From: Prevotellaceae bacterium
GTDB lineage: Bacteria > Bacteroidota > Bacteroidia > Bacteroidales > UBA932
Length of the DNA: 6,519 nt
Reading direction: 5' to 3'
Assembly: GCA_031259805.1 (NCBI GenBank)
Contig: JAIRKX010000048.1
Span: 1 to 6,519 of the forward strand
Position 1 is the first letter of the stretch, and every line of letters starts with the position of its first letter. The position numbers and the translations under genes are program-made. Below, one piece after another: positions 1 through 6,301 of the stretch. The notes under the pieces were generated by a model that ran no database searches, was not told where the DNA came from, and worked only from the letters and a program-made list of their open reading frames with translations.

Positions 1-103
1 AGTATTGTAAAAAATAGACAGCCCTACAAGGAAGATTTCCATGTGATAAATTCAGCCCTCATTAACAATTTTTATAAATAAAAATTTGCACATGAACACA
101 GTT

Positions 104-161
104 CTTTGCGAGGACGAAGTCCGAAGCAATCCACTGCGGGTGCGCTCCGGTCGGAATGACG
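104..161. repeat. REP-like imperfect palindrome
   Basis: The core at 106-129 folds as two nested stems: TTGC (106-109) pairs with GCAA (126-129), and GGAC (112-115) pairs with GTCC (119-122) around a GAA loop, with small internal bulges. It is followed by a GC-rich tail ending in GGAATGACG (153-161). From memory, sequences of the form TTGCGAGG...GAAGCAATCC with a nearby AATGACG are dispersed intergenic repeats in many bacterial genomes, so this is probably one copy of such a family. No gene lies here. The function is unknown; it could be an inert repeat or a transcript-stabilising hairpin. Confidence 0.55.
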
Positions 162-184
162 GCCGCTTTTAAAGGGAGAGGGCG

Positions 185-202
185 GTAGGGCAGGGGTGGA
201 TT
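185..202 (+). repeat. GC-rich repeat, single arm of the right-end palindrome
   Basis: This 18-bp sequence matches 6502-6519 at 17 of 18 positions, the only difference being A instead of G at position 192. At the right end the same sequence forms the outer part of one arm of a large palindrome; here only one arm is present. As at the right end, it lies next to heptamer repeats (208-284). The pairing of the two elements at both ends of the window points to a composite dispersed repeat. Confidence 0.6.
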
Positions 203-207
203 TCTCA

Positions 208-284
208 ACTTTCAACTTTCAACTCTTAACTCATAGTTCTTAGTTCTTAGTTCATAACTCATAGTTCATAGTTCTTAATTCATT
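208..284 (+). repeat. 7-bp tandem array, 11 units
   Basis: Eleven consecutive 7-bp units in unbroken phase: ACTTTCA twice, then ACTCTTA, ACTCATA, GTTCTTA twice, GTTCATA, ACTCATA, GTTCATA, GTTCTTA and a degraded ATTCATT. The consensus is roughly RYTCWTA. The array ends six bases before the -7 element of the downstream gene, so it occupies the place where a -33 element would lie. The same heptamers occur at 2872-2887 and 6397-6460. Variation between units with strict phase is typical of slippage-prone arrays. Apart from this array, the GC-rich repeat at 185-202 and the REP-like element, I see nothing in 1-322; positions 1-103 are AT-rich without a gene. Confidence 0.85.
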
Positions 285-289
285 TTTCT

Positions 290-297
290 TACTTTTG
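290..297 (+). promoter_or_regulatory. Bacteroidota -7 element upstream of the DUF2148 gene
   Basis: TACTTTTG fits the Bacteroidota housekeeping -7 consensus TAnnTTTG and lies 25 bp before the ATG at 323, giving a short leader of about 20 nt. No TTTG is seen at the -33 spacing, because that stretch is occupied by the heptamer array. Confidence 0.55.
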
Positions 298-322
298 TCA
301 AAAATTTACACCTTATATTCAT

Positions 323-856
323 ATGTTAATTACCGAAGAGGAAAGCCGCGAGGTTACGATACGCGCGGCGGCGCAACAGATGCTGGCGGCGGCTCGTACA
401 GCGCCTAAAGGCAAAGGCCGCGATACATTGGCGCTGGCCGTCGCCTACGATGATACCCTGCGGGCGATTGCCGATAAACTCGAAGCGCTGGGGGAGGCGT
501 GGAATATCCCGTTTTTTTTGCGCGACGCCGCGAATGTGCGTCAATCGCAGGCGGTGGTGTTAATGGGTACGACTATCGAGCCGCTGGGACTGGCGCATTG
601 CGGGTTCTGCGGTATGACGAACTGCGAAACCAAAAGACGCTGCGCCGCCATGCCCTGTGCGATGAATACCGTCGATCTGGGCATTGCCATGGGGTCGGCA
701 GTGGCGGTGGCCGCGCAGTGGGGGATCGATTCGCGCGTTATGTTTAGCGTCGGAAAGGCGGCGGTAGCGTTGGAGTTGCTGGGGAAGGAGGTGCCGGTGG
801 CGTTTGGCATCCCGTTAAGTTGTAGTAGCAAAAGTCCGTTCTTTGACCGGAAATAG
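323..856 (+). CDS. DUF2148 ferredoxin-like domain protein
   Basis: A 177-residue soluble protein of the DUF2148 family, known from annotation as proteins containing a ferredoxin domain and not functionally characterised. The N-terminal part is helical and has the family-typical APKGKGRDTL stretch (residues 27-36). The hallmark cysteine cluster follows: Cys93, Cys96, Cys101, Cys107 and Cys112, in a CxxCxxxxC-x5-C-x4-C arrangement suited to an Fe-S cluster. After it comes a Gly/Ala-rich segment (about 117-150, DLGIAMGSAVAVAAQWGID). There is no signal peptide or membrane segment, so it is probably cytoplasmic. The ATG at 323 is supported by the -7 element 25 bp upstream and by the N-terminus matching the family's usual start (acidic, then RxxxxxAAxxML). 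It appears monocistronic, converging on the DUF4491 gene 8 bp away. Third positions here favour G, unlike the C-rich operon downstream. The family is clear; the cellular role is unknown. Confidence 0.9.
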   Translation: MLITEEESREVTIRAAAQQMLAAARTAPKGKGRDTLALAVAYDDTLRAIADKLEALGEAWNIPFFLRDAANVRQSQAVVLMGTTIEPLGLAHCGFCGMTNCETKRRCAAMPCAMNTVDLGIAMGSAVAVAAQWGIDSRVMFSVGKAAVALELLGKEVPVAFGIPLSCSSKSPFFDRK

Positions 857-879
857 ACGGCCGGTCATCTTTCTTTTTT
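844..879 (+). terminator. Intrinsic terminator of the DUF2148 gene
   Basis: A perfect 7-bp stem, TGACCGG (844-850) with CCGGTCA (861-867), encloses a 10-nt loop and is followed by a T-rich tail (868-879). The left arm lies within the last codons of the DUF2148 gene, the loop contains its stop codon, and the right arm covers the stop codon of the opposing DUF4491 gene. The U-tract is present only in the plus direction, so it should work mainly for the plus-strand transcript. Confidence 0.7.
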
Positions 880-1161
880 AGGAAACCAGCCTTTTCGTAC
901 CCGTTCGCGCTGTTGGAACAGTTCCAGAATACTCCAGAACGAACTGAAGGCAACGATGCTTAATATCGACGACCAAAAGACGTCGCGTACCAGCAATGCG
1001 CCGCTAATACCGCCGACGCCGGAGAGTAAAAATACCCACCAGCAGCCGACGCCAAAATGATATTCACATTTGATAACAATAGGATGACAAATCCCTATAA
1101 TGAAGAAAGTACATATCCCGATTAACAGTCCCGTTAAATTCCATTCCTGAATAAATTCCAT
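865..1161 (-). CDS. DUF4491 family small membrane protein
   Basis: A 98-residue integral membrane protein. It matches the DUF4491 family as I know it: an N-terminal NLTGLLIGICTF segment, the motif HPIVIK-x-EYxFG (residues 26-37), a CWW-containing second helix, and a C-terminal ELFxQxxRVxKGWFPK tail (80-95). Three hydrophobic segments are visible at about 9-30, 41-58 and 61-79, with a basic, probably cytoplasmic tail. The frame stays open to an ATG at 1257. I chose the ATG at 1161 because the family begins there and because a good promoter (1201-1231) lies between the two candidates. The gene is convergent with the DUF2148 gene and divergent from comM, so it is probably transcribed alone. It is noticeably more AT-rich than its neighbours, especially near its start. 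The function is unknown. Confidence 0.88.
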   Translation of the reverse strand: MEFIQEWNLTGLLIGICTFFIIGICHPIVIKCEYHFGVGCWWVFLLSGVGGISGALLVRDVFWSSILSIVAFSSFWSILELFQQRERVRKGWFPKKER

Positions 1162-1200
1162 AAATATAAATAATAATCTTCCGTTTAAATTTTTCTCCTG

Positions 1201-1231
1201 CAAAATTACGACCTTAATTTCAAATGGCAAA
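1201..1231 (-). promoter_or_regulatory. Bacteroidota promoter for the DUF4491 gene
   Basis: Read on the minus strand, TTTG (1231-1228) is followed after 19 bp by TAATTTTG (1208-1201). This is a full match to the Bacteroidota -33/-7 consensus at the usual spacing. Transcription would start near 1195, leaving a leader of about 30-35 nt before the ATG at 1161. The upstream ATG at 1257 would not be transcribed from it, which settles the start choice. Confidence 0.7.
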
Positions 1232-1282
1232 ATGAATGCGTAATGCCTTGTCGCCATTCCCGAATCCTAATTAAAAAATCCC

Positions 1283-1290
1283 TACCTTTG
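1283..1290 (+). promoter_or_regulatory. Bacteroidota -7 element for the comM operon
   Basis: TACCTTTG matches TAnnTTTG and lies 21 bp before the comM ATG at 1312. No TTTG is visible at the expected -33 distance. The leader would be only about 15 nt. It is the only promoter-like site I see ahead of the three-gene operon. Confidence 0.55.
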
Positions 1291-1311
1291 TAGCCAATTC
1301 AAGATGTATTT

Positions 1312-2850
1312 ATGTTAGTCAAAACGTATGGTAGTGCATGCTACGGAGTGAAGGCCATCACGATTACGATAGAGGTGGATGTGTCGCCCGGCTTTGGATT
1401 CTCGATGGTCGGACTGCCCGACAGTGCGGTGAAGGAAAGCCAGCAGCGCATCAGCACGGCGGTACAGGCCATCGGGCTGAAAATGCCCGGCCGCAAGGTG
1501 GTCATCAACATGGCGCCGGCCGACATCCGCAAAGAAGGTTCGGCATACGACCTGCCGCTGGCTATCGGTGTTTTGGCGGCATCGGAGCAACTCCACGTCG
1601 ACCGCCTCGAACAATATGTGTTGATGGGCGAGTTATCGCTCGACGGCTATCTGCGCCCCATCACCGGCGCGTTGCCGATAGCCATACAAGCGCGCAGCGA
1701 AGGGTTCGCCGGCTTCATCCTGCCGAAAGAGAACGCCCGCGAAGCCGCCGTAGTCGATAAACTCGACGTCTATGGCATGGAGACCCTGCAGGAGGTCATT
1801 GATTTTTTCAACCACACCCGCTCCTTTGAGCCGCTAAAAGTGAATACCCGCGAAGAGTTTGCCGATCACATGACCGCCTACGACGTCGATTTTTCGGACG
1901 TCAAAGGACAGGAGAACGTCAAGCGGGCATTGGAAATTGCGGCTGCCGGCGCCCATAACCTGATTATGATCGGCCCGCCCGGCGCCGGCAAAACCATGCT
2001 GGCAAAGCGGCTGCCGTCGATTCTGCCGCCCCTCTCGTTGCAGGAAGCGCTGGAGACAACCAAAATCCATTCGGTAGCCGGCAAAATGGGGAAAAACGCC
2101 GGACTGATTTCGTGCCGTCCCTTCCGCTCGCCGCATCATACCATTTCCAATGTCGGGCTGGTCGGCGGAGGAAGCAACCCGCAACCCGGCGAAATTTCGC
2201 TGGCGCACAACGGCGTGTTATTCCTCGACGAGTTACCGGAATTTCAGCGCACCGTACTCGAAGTGATGCGGCAGCCGCTCGAAGACCGCCAGATTACCGT
2301 CGCCCGCGCCAAATATTCGGTCGACTATCCGGCGAACTTTATGCTGGTGGCCTCGATGAACCCCTGCCCGTGCGGTAACTACAATCATCCCGACAAGAAA
2401 TGCCTGTGCCCGCCGGGAGCGGTGCAGAAATACCTGAGCCGCATTTCGGGGCCGCTGCTCGACCGGATTGACATTCACATTGAAATTATCCCCGTACCGT
2501 TTGCCAAACTTTCCGACACGCAGGCGGCGGAAAACAGCATGGCGGTGCGCCAACGGGTAATTCGCGCGCGACAAATGCAGAAACAGCGCTTTGCCGTCGA
2601 GCAGGGCATTTACCACAATGCCATGATGCCGTCGCGGCTATTAAAAAAATATTGCGTATTGGACAGCGCCTGCCAACAATTGCTCAAACAGGCGATGGGA
2701 CGCATGGGACTGTCGGCGCGCGCCTACGACCGCATCCTGAAAGTCGCACGCACGATTGCCGACCTTGCGCAGCAGGAAACCATCCTCCCCGACCATGTGG
2801 CGGAAGCCATCCAATACCGAAGCCTCGACAGAGAAGGATGGGCGGGATGA
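1312..2850 (+). CDS. comM: ComM/YifB family AAA+ ATPase (Mg-chelatase-like)
   Basis: A 512-residue protein of the YifB/ComM family, close to the usual length of about 510. In Vibrio cholerae ComM is a hexameric helicase that drives branch migration while incoming single-stranded DNA is integrated during natural transformation; homologues are widespread, including in species not known to be competent. The N-terminal ChlI-like domain (about 20-165) contains NMAPADIRKEGSAYDLP (66-82). The AAA+ core follows: Walker A GPPGAGKT (221-228), Walker B VLFLDE (302-307), sensor-1 region with Asn350, and LDRIDIHIE (383-391) with the probable arginine finger. A four-cysteine cluster (Cys352, 354, 364, 366) typical of the family may bind zinc. 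The C-terminal Mg-chelatase domain fills about 400-505 and includes GLSARAYDRILKVARTIADL. All catalytic motifs look intact. It is the first gene of an operon, and its TGA overlaps the ATG of the next gene by 4 bp. Confidence 0.96.
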   Translation: MLVKTYGSACYGVKAITITIEVDVSPGFGFSMVGLPDSAVKESQQRISTAVQAIGLKMPGRKVVINMAPADIRKEGSAYDLPLAIGVLAASEQLHVDRLEQYVLMGELSLDGYLRPITGALPIAIQARSEGFAGFILPKENAREAAVVDKLDVYGMETLQEVIDFFNHTRSFEPLKVNTREEFADHMTAYDVDFSDVKGQENVKRALEIAAAGAHNLIMIGPPGAGKTMLAKRLPSILPPLSLQEALETTKIHSVAGKMGKNAGLISCRPFRSPHHTISNVGLVGGGSNPQPGEISLAHNGVLFLDELPEFQRTVLEVMRQPLEDRQITVARAKYSVDYPANFMLVASMNPCPCGNYNHPDKKCLCPPGAVQKYLSRISGPLLDRIDIHIEIIPVPFAKLSDTQAAENSMAVRQRVIRARQMQKQRFAVEQGIYHNAMMPSRLLKKYCVLDSACQQLLKQAMGRMGLSARAYDRILKVARTIADLAQQETILPDHVAEAIQYRSLDREGWAG

Positions 2851-5567
2851 ATGAGAATTTAGGAATGATACACTTTCAACTTTCAACGGTGAAGATAACG
2901 AGGAAACATATCGGCCGGCTTTTGGCCGTAGTAGCGGGACTGACAGTGTGTGCGACGGCATGCTCGGTGAAGAAGAACACATGGATGTCGCGCGCCTACC
3001 ACAATGTGAACGCCGAATTTAATGTGAAATTCAACGGCAACGAATCCTACAAGACAGGCGTCAAAAAAGCGGACAACTTCATGCCGGACGAATACGAAGA
3101 AATGCCGCCGGTATTTGCCTACACATACAAAGAAGTGCCCGGCAAAGTATCGGGCGAAATGGATCGCGTCATTGAAAAATGCGACAAACTGGTGTTGAAA
3201 CATTCCATCACCGCAAAGCCCAAAAAGCCTTCGGGCGCGATGACCCGGAAGCAGCGCGAATTTTACAACCAGCGCGAATTTTGCGCCGTAGTCGACGATG
3301 CCTACCTCCTGAACGGCAAAGCCAACATGTATCTGCACGAATACGAAAAAGCCACTGTAACGTTCGACCATATTTTGTCGGAATACCCGAAATCGTCCTC
3401 CGCCCCCGAAGCGCGGATACAACTGGCCGGCGTGTTGATTCATACCGGCGACCCGGAACGCGCAAAACGGCTGTTGCTCGAAGCCGCCACCGTCAAAAAA
3501 ATGCCGAAACGCCTGCGCACATTGCTCGACGCTACCTATGCCGACTTATTCATCGGAGAAAAGGAATACACCTCTGCCATCAAATATCTGGAGAGCGCCC
3601 TGAAACACGAACCGAAAAAAGCAAACCGGATTCGCTATTACTTTATCCTTTCGGAGCTCTACAAGGCTACCGGGCAGCGGACGCAGGCATTTGAATACCT
3701 CAATAAAGCCATTCATTCCAACCCGCCATACCACATCGTATTTACAGCGCAAATGCGGAAAGCCGCACTCTACGACCCGCAGATGCAGAGAGCAAACCTC
3801 CGGCAGGACATGCTCGCCATGCTCAAAGACGAAAAAAACGAGGAATACCTCGACCAGATTTATTTTGCCCTGTCGCAAATCGAAAAAGCATCGGACAATG
3901 ACTCGCTGGCCATCGACTACCTGCACAAGTCGGTCGCCGCCGAAAGCAGCAACGACCACCAACGCTCAATGGCCTACATCCTGCTTGGAGACTACAACTA
4001 CCGGCAAAAACACTTCGCTACAGCCTATGACAACTACACCAGCGCACTGGACCTGCTCGACCGCGAACATGCCCAATACGATTCGCTTGCGCAAAAAGCC
4101 GAAGGACTGCAAAAACTGGCGGAAAACTATACCATCGTCCATACCGAAGACAGCCTGCAACGCATAGCCGCCATGCCGGCCGCCGAACGCAACAAATGGG
4201 TACAGGACATGATTGCCGCCGTCGTCGCACGAGAGCAGCAGGAACAGGAAGACCGCCGGCAACAGCAATATTTCCGTTACCAACAGGAATTCGGCAACCG
4301 CGGAATCGGCAACGTGGCCAACGCCGGACAAAGCGGGTCGTGGTACTTCTACAACACCTCGTCGGTCAACGCCGGCCTCTCGGCATTCAACATGCGATGG
4401 GGCAAACGAAAATTAGAAGACGACTGGCGGCGGAAAAACAAACGGGCCGTCACCTCCTTCGACTCGGAAAGCGACAACGACGCCGGCAGCCAAACAACCG
4501 CAAACACCCTCTCGAACAAATCGCCCGAATACTACCTGCACGACGTGCCGCTGACCGACGACGCAATGGCCGCCTCGAACCTCCGCCTGAGCAATGCCCT
4601 GTTCCGCCTCGGCGAAGCCTACAAAGACGACGTCCGGGAACCCTCCGAAGCCATTAAAGCCCTCCGCCGGCTCGACGCCGATTTCCCGCAAAACGACAAC
4701 CGCGCATCAACCTATTTCTACCTCTACGAACTGTATACCGCCGCCAACCACCCCGACAGCGCCGGCTACTACAAGCAACTGCTGATTGACAATTACCCGA
4801 AAACACCCCTGGCCCAACAACTCACCAACCCCCGCTATTGGGCGGAACAGCAAGCCGAAAAAGCCGCGATGGAACAACAGTACGAAAACGTATATACGGC
4901 CTACAGCGAAGGACGTTATGCCGACGCCGACGCACGGGCGCAACAAATGATGCAGCAGTTCCCCAACAGCCTGTTGCAGCCACAGCTGGAGTTTATCCGC
5001 GCCCTGTGCGCCGGCGCCGGCGGCAATATCGCAACCTACAAAGCCGCGCTCGTAGCCCTAACCCAGCATTACCCGATGACGGAAGTATCCGCCAAAGCAA
5101 CGGAAATCATCGCCGAACTGGAGAAAAAAGAATTGCAATACACCGCCGTCGACGCCCCCGAAACCACCACGACCGAATCCCCCGAAACCTACGTGCCGCC
5201 TGACGTCGCCTACCGCATGGCCGACACAATACATTATTTCGGCTTCCTCTGCGAAAAAGCGACAAAAACAGCCGGACTGCTGTTTGCTCTGGAATCATAC
5301 AACGCCGACGCTTACCTCGACGCCAACCTCGAGGTCATCGTGCGAGATATCGGCGCTAATTATACGATCGTCTTCGTTCAATCCTTCCGCTCCCTGTCCG
5401 ACGCGCGGGAATACGGCGCCGCGATAGCCCAAACCGATGTACTGCAACCGTTCTTCCCGCAAGACTACCGCCGCGTGCTCATCTCGCCCGCTAATCTGGA
5501 ACTGCTGGTCGCCTCGAAAGATGTCGCCGCATACCTGCGTTTCTTCGCCGCGCATTATTTACCATGA
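2847..5567 (+). CDS. sprE: SprE/PorW-like TPR lipoprotein (T9SS-associated)
   Basis: A large TPR lipoprotein of 906 residues from ATG 2847, similar in length to Flavobacterium SprE and longer than Porphyromonas PorW as I recall them. SprE and PorW are envelope lipoproteins required for type IX secretion. A signal peptide (LLAVVAGLTVCATAC) ends at the probable lipidated Cys39. After it come the family motif NTW-x2-R-x-YHN...FNVKFNG (44-64), TPR-like helical repeats (about 149-405), a Gln/Glu-rich linker (462-482), the motif WYFYN...AFNMRWGKRKLEDDWRR (499-530), further TPR-like repeats (about 581-715), and a conserved C-terminal domain (about 788-906, with VFVQSFRSLSDAREY). ATG 2847 overlaps the comM stop, as tsaE overlaps this gene. 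GTG 2889 (892 residues) would give a shorter, more standard signal peptide beginning MKITRKHIGR and would exclude the heptamer-derived residues HFQLST. ATG 2838 and 2865 are also possible. Assignment is from motifs, not a search. Confidence 0.82.
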   Translation: MNENLGMIHFQLSTVKITRKHIGRLLAVVAGLTVCATACSVKKNTWMSRAYHNVNAEFNVKFNGNESYKTGVKKADNFMPDEYEEMPPVFAYTYKEVPGKVSGEMDRVIEKCDKLVLKHSITAKPKKPSGAMTRKQREFYNQREFCAVVDDAYLLNGKANMYLHEYEKATVTFDHILSEYPKSSSAPEARIQLAGVLIHTGDPERAKRLLLEAATVKKMPKRLRTLLDATYADLFIGEKEYTSAIKYLESALKHEPKKANRIRYYFILSELYKATGQRTQAFEYLNKAIHSNPPYHIVFTAQMRKAALYDPQMQRANLRQDMLAMLKDEKNEEYLDQIYFALSQIEKASDNDSLAIDYLHKSVAAESSNDHQRSMAYILLGDYNYRQKHFATAYDNYTSALDLLDREHAQYDSLAQKAEGLQKLAENYTIVHTEDSLQRIAAMPAAERNKWVQDMIAAVVAREQQEQEDRRQQQYFRYQQEFGNRGIGNVANAGQSGSWYFYNTSSVNAGLSAFNMRWGKRKLEDDWRRKNKRAVTSFDSESDNDAGSQTTANTLSNKSPEYYLHDVPLTDDAMAASNLRLSNALFRLGEAYKDDVREPSEAIKALRRLDADFPQNDNRASTYFYLYELYTAANHPDSAGYYKQLLIDNYPKTPLAQQLTNPRYWAEQQAEKAAMEQQYENVYTAYSEGRYADADARAQQMMQQFPNSLLQPQLEFIRALCAGAGGNIATYKAALVALTQHYPMTEVSAKATEIIAELEKKELQYTAVDAPETTTTESPETYVPPDVAYRMADTIHYFGFLCEKATKTAGLLFALESYNADAYLDANLEVIVRDIGANYTIVFVQSFRSLSDAREYGAAIAQTDVLQPFFPQDYRRVLISPANLELLVASKDVAAYLRFFAAHYLP
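2872..2887 (+). repeat. Heptamer repeat inside the comM-lipoprotein junction
   Basis: Two exact ACTTTCA units plus AC; these 16 bases are identical to 208-223. They start 22 bases after the comM stop and end one base before the GTG at 2889. If translation starts at 2847 or 2865 they encode the residues HFQLST in front of the signal peptide. Confidence 0.65.
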
Positions 5568-5998
5568 CTATCTCGGTTCCGGAACTGAAAGACCTGCCGG
5601 CTGCCGCCGAAATCATAGCCCCGATAGTGCGCAAAGCGCAGATCGTAGCCTTCCACGGCGAAATGGGCGCAGGCAAAACCACATTGATAAAAGCGCTGTG
5701 TAACGTCTTCGGCGTACGCGACACGGTCGTCAGCCCCACATTCGCATTAGTCAACGAATACCACGACGCCGACGGACTCCCAATATTCCACTTCGACTTC
5801 TACCGCATCAACAGCCTCGACGAAGCCTGTGACTTAGGCTACGAAGAATACTTTTACAGCGCCGGCCTCTGCCTCGTCGAATGGCCGGAGAAAATCACGC
5901 CTCTCCTGCCGCCACATACACTACACCTGTATATGAAAACAGGAAAAGAAGCGCAGCTAATAATCCGAATAGACATAAAACATAAAGCCTGCCCATAA
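5564..5998 (+). CDS. tsaE: TsaE, t6A tRNA-modification ATPase
   Basis: A 144-residue protein of the TsaE (YjeE) family, at the usual length. TsaE is the P-loop ATPase that works with TsaB and TsaD to place the threonylcarbamoyl group on A37 of tRNAs reading ANN codons; it acts in the cytoplasm and is essential in many bacteria. The Walker A motif GEMGAGKTT lies at 32-40 (family form GxxGAGKTT). Other conserved blocks are VSPTF (56-60), HFDFYR (76-81, containing the Walker B-region aspartate) and VEWPEK (105-110). All are intact. The ATG overlaps the stop of the TPR lipoprotein gene by 4 bp (ATGA), indicating translational coupling, and no separate promoter is seen. It is the last gene of the operon, with the terminator beginning at its stop codon. 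From memory, tsaE in Bacteroidota often sits beside porX, a T9SS regulator; no porX follows here within the window. Confidence 0.96.
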   Translation: MTISVPELKDLPAAAEIIAPIVRKAQIVAFHGEMGAGKTTLIKALCNVFGVRDTVVSPTFALVNEYHDADGLPIFHFDFYRINSLDEACDLGYEEYFYSAGLCLVEWPEKITPLLPPHTLHLYMKTGKEAQLIIRIDIKHKACP

Positions 5999-6029
5999 AA
6001 AAGACGGAGCCAATCGGCCCCGTCTTTTT
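5998..6029 (+). terminator. Intrinsic terminator of the comM operon
   Basis: The left arm at 5998-6011 and right arm at 6016-6029 form a 14-bp stem with one A-C mismatch (6008/6019) around the loop AATC. The stem core is GACGG/CCGTC and the right arm ends in five T. It begins at the last base of the tsaE stop codon. The A-run on the left arm pairs with the U-run, so it could also work in the minus direction. Confidence 0.88.
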
Positions 6030-6037
6030 CATAATTT

Positions 6038-6290
6038 CAGTTTGGTCACCCTGAACCGCTCGGTTTGGTCACCCTGAACCGTTCGGTGCAGACACCCTGA
6101 ACAGCTCGGTGCAGACACCCTGAACAACTCGGTGCAGACACCCTGAACCGTTCAGTTCAGCCACCCTGAACAACTCGGTTCAGCCACCCTGAACAGCTCT
6201 GTGCAGCCACCCTGCACAACTCAGTTCAGCCACCCTGCACAGCTCTGTGCAGACACCCTGAACAGCTCTGTGCAGCCACCCTGCACCGCT
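6038..6290. repeat. 23-bp tandem array, 11 units, with internal inverted repeats
   Basis: Eleven head-to-tail units of exactly 23 bp with no gaps or spacers, starting at 6038, 6061, 6084, 6107, 6130, 6153, 6176, 6199, 6222, 6245 and 6268. CACCCTG is present in every unit. In each unit a 6-nt left arm (GTTTGG, GTGCAG or GTTCAG), a 5-nt loop ending in CACC, and a 6-nt right arm (CTGAAC or CTGCAC) form a potential hairpin. It is perfect in units 6, 7, 8 and 11, has one mismatch in units 3, 4, 5, 9 and 10, and has two G-T pairs in units 1 and 2. Neighbouring units resemble each other most (1-2, 3-5, 6-7), as expected from local duplication. The period is not a multiple of three, so this is unlikely to be coding. 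It is not a CRISPR array because there are no spacers. Confidence 0.93.
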
Positions 6291-6301
6291 CAAAGTAGTA
6301 T

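Noticed and set aside
1..322. A partial gene entering from the left edge
   Set aside because: The region is AT-rich or repetitive with frequent stop codons and no recognisable protein segment on either strand.
1162..1257. Longer start (ATG 1257) for the DUF4491 gene
   Set aside because: The extra 32 residues are not part of the family, and the promoter-like site at 1201-1231 lies inside them, so they would not be transcribed from it.
2240..2460. Disrupted ATPase site or frameshift in comM
   Set aside because: Walker A, Walker B, sensor and arginine-finger motifs are all in one frame and the length is normal.
2652..2846. N-terminal extension of the TPR lipoprotein reading frame back to ATG 2652
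   Set aside because: It would overlap the C-terminal domain of comM by about 200 bp in another frame, encodes a low-complexity Arg/Pro-rich sequence, and would bury the lipoprotein signal peptide about 100 residues into the protein.
2883..3443. Minus-strand open frame of 186 residues opposite the TPR lipoprotein gene
   Set aside because: It is a shadow of a gene with strong codon bias; its translation is rich in F, V, G and H without recognisable motifs, and the plus-strand gene is secure.
4196..4657. Plus-strand open frame in another phase within the TPR lipoprotein gene
   Set aside because: The translation is Arg/Gln/Pro-rich low complexity expected from out-of-frame GC-rich DNA, with no initiation signal.
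6038..6290. CRISPR array
   Set aside because: Units are contiguous without unique spacers, vary in sequence, and no cas gene is in the window.
6038..6290. Iterons of a replication origin
   Set aside because: The 23-bp direct repeats are slightly longer than typical iterons, and no rep gene, DnaA box cluster or AT-rich unwinding region accompanies them.
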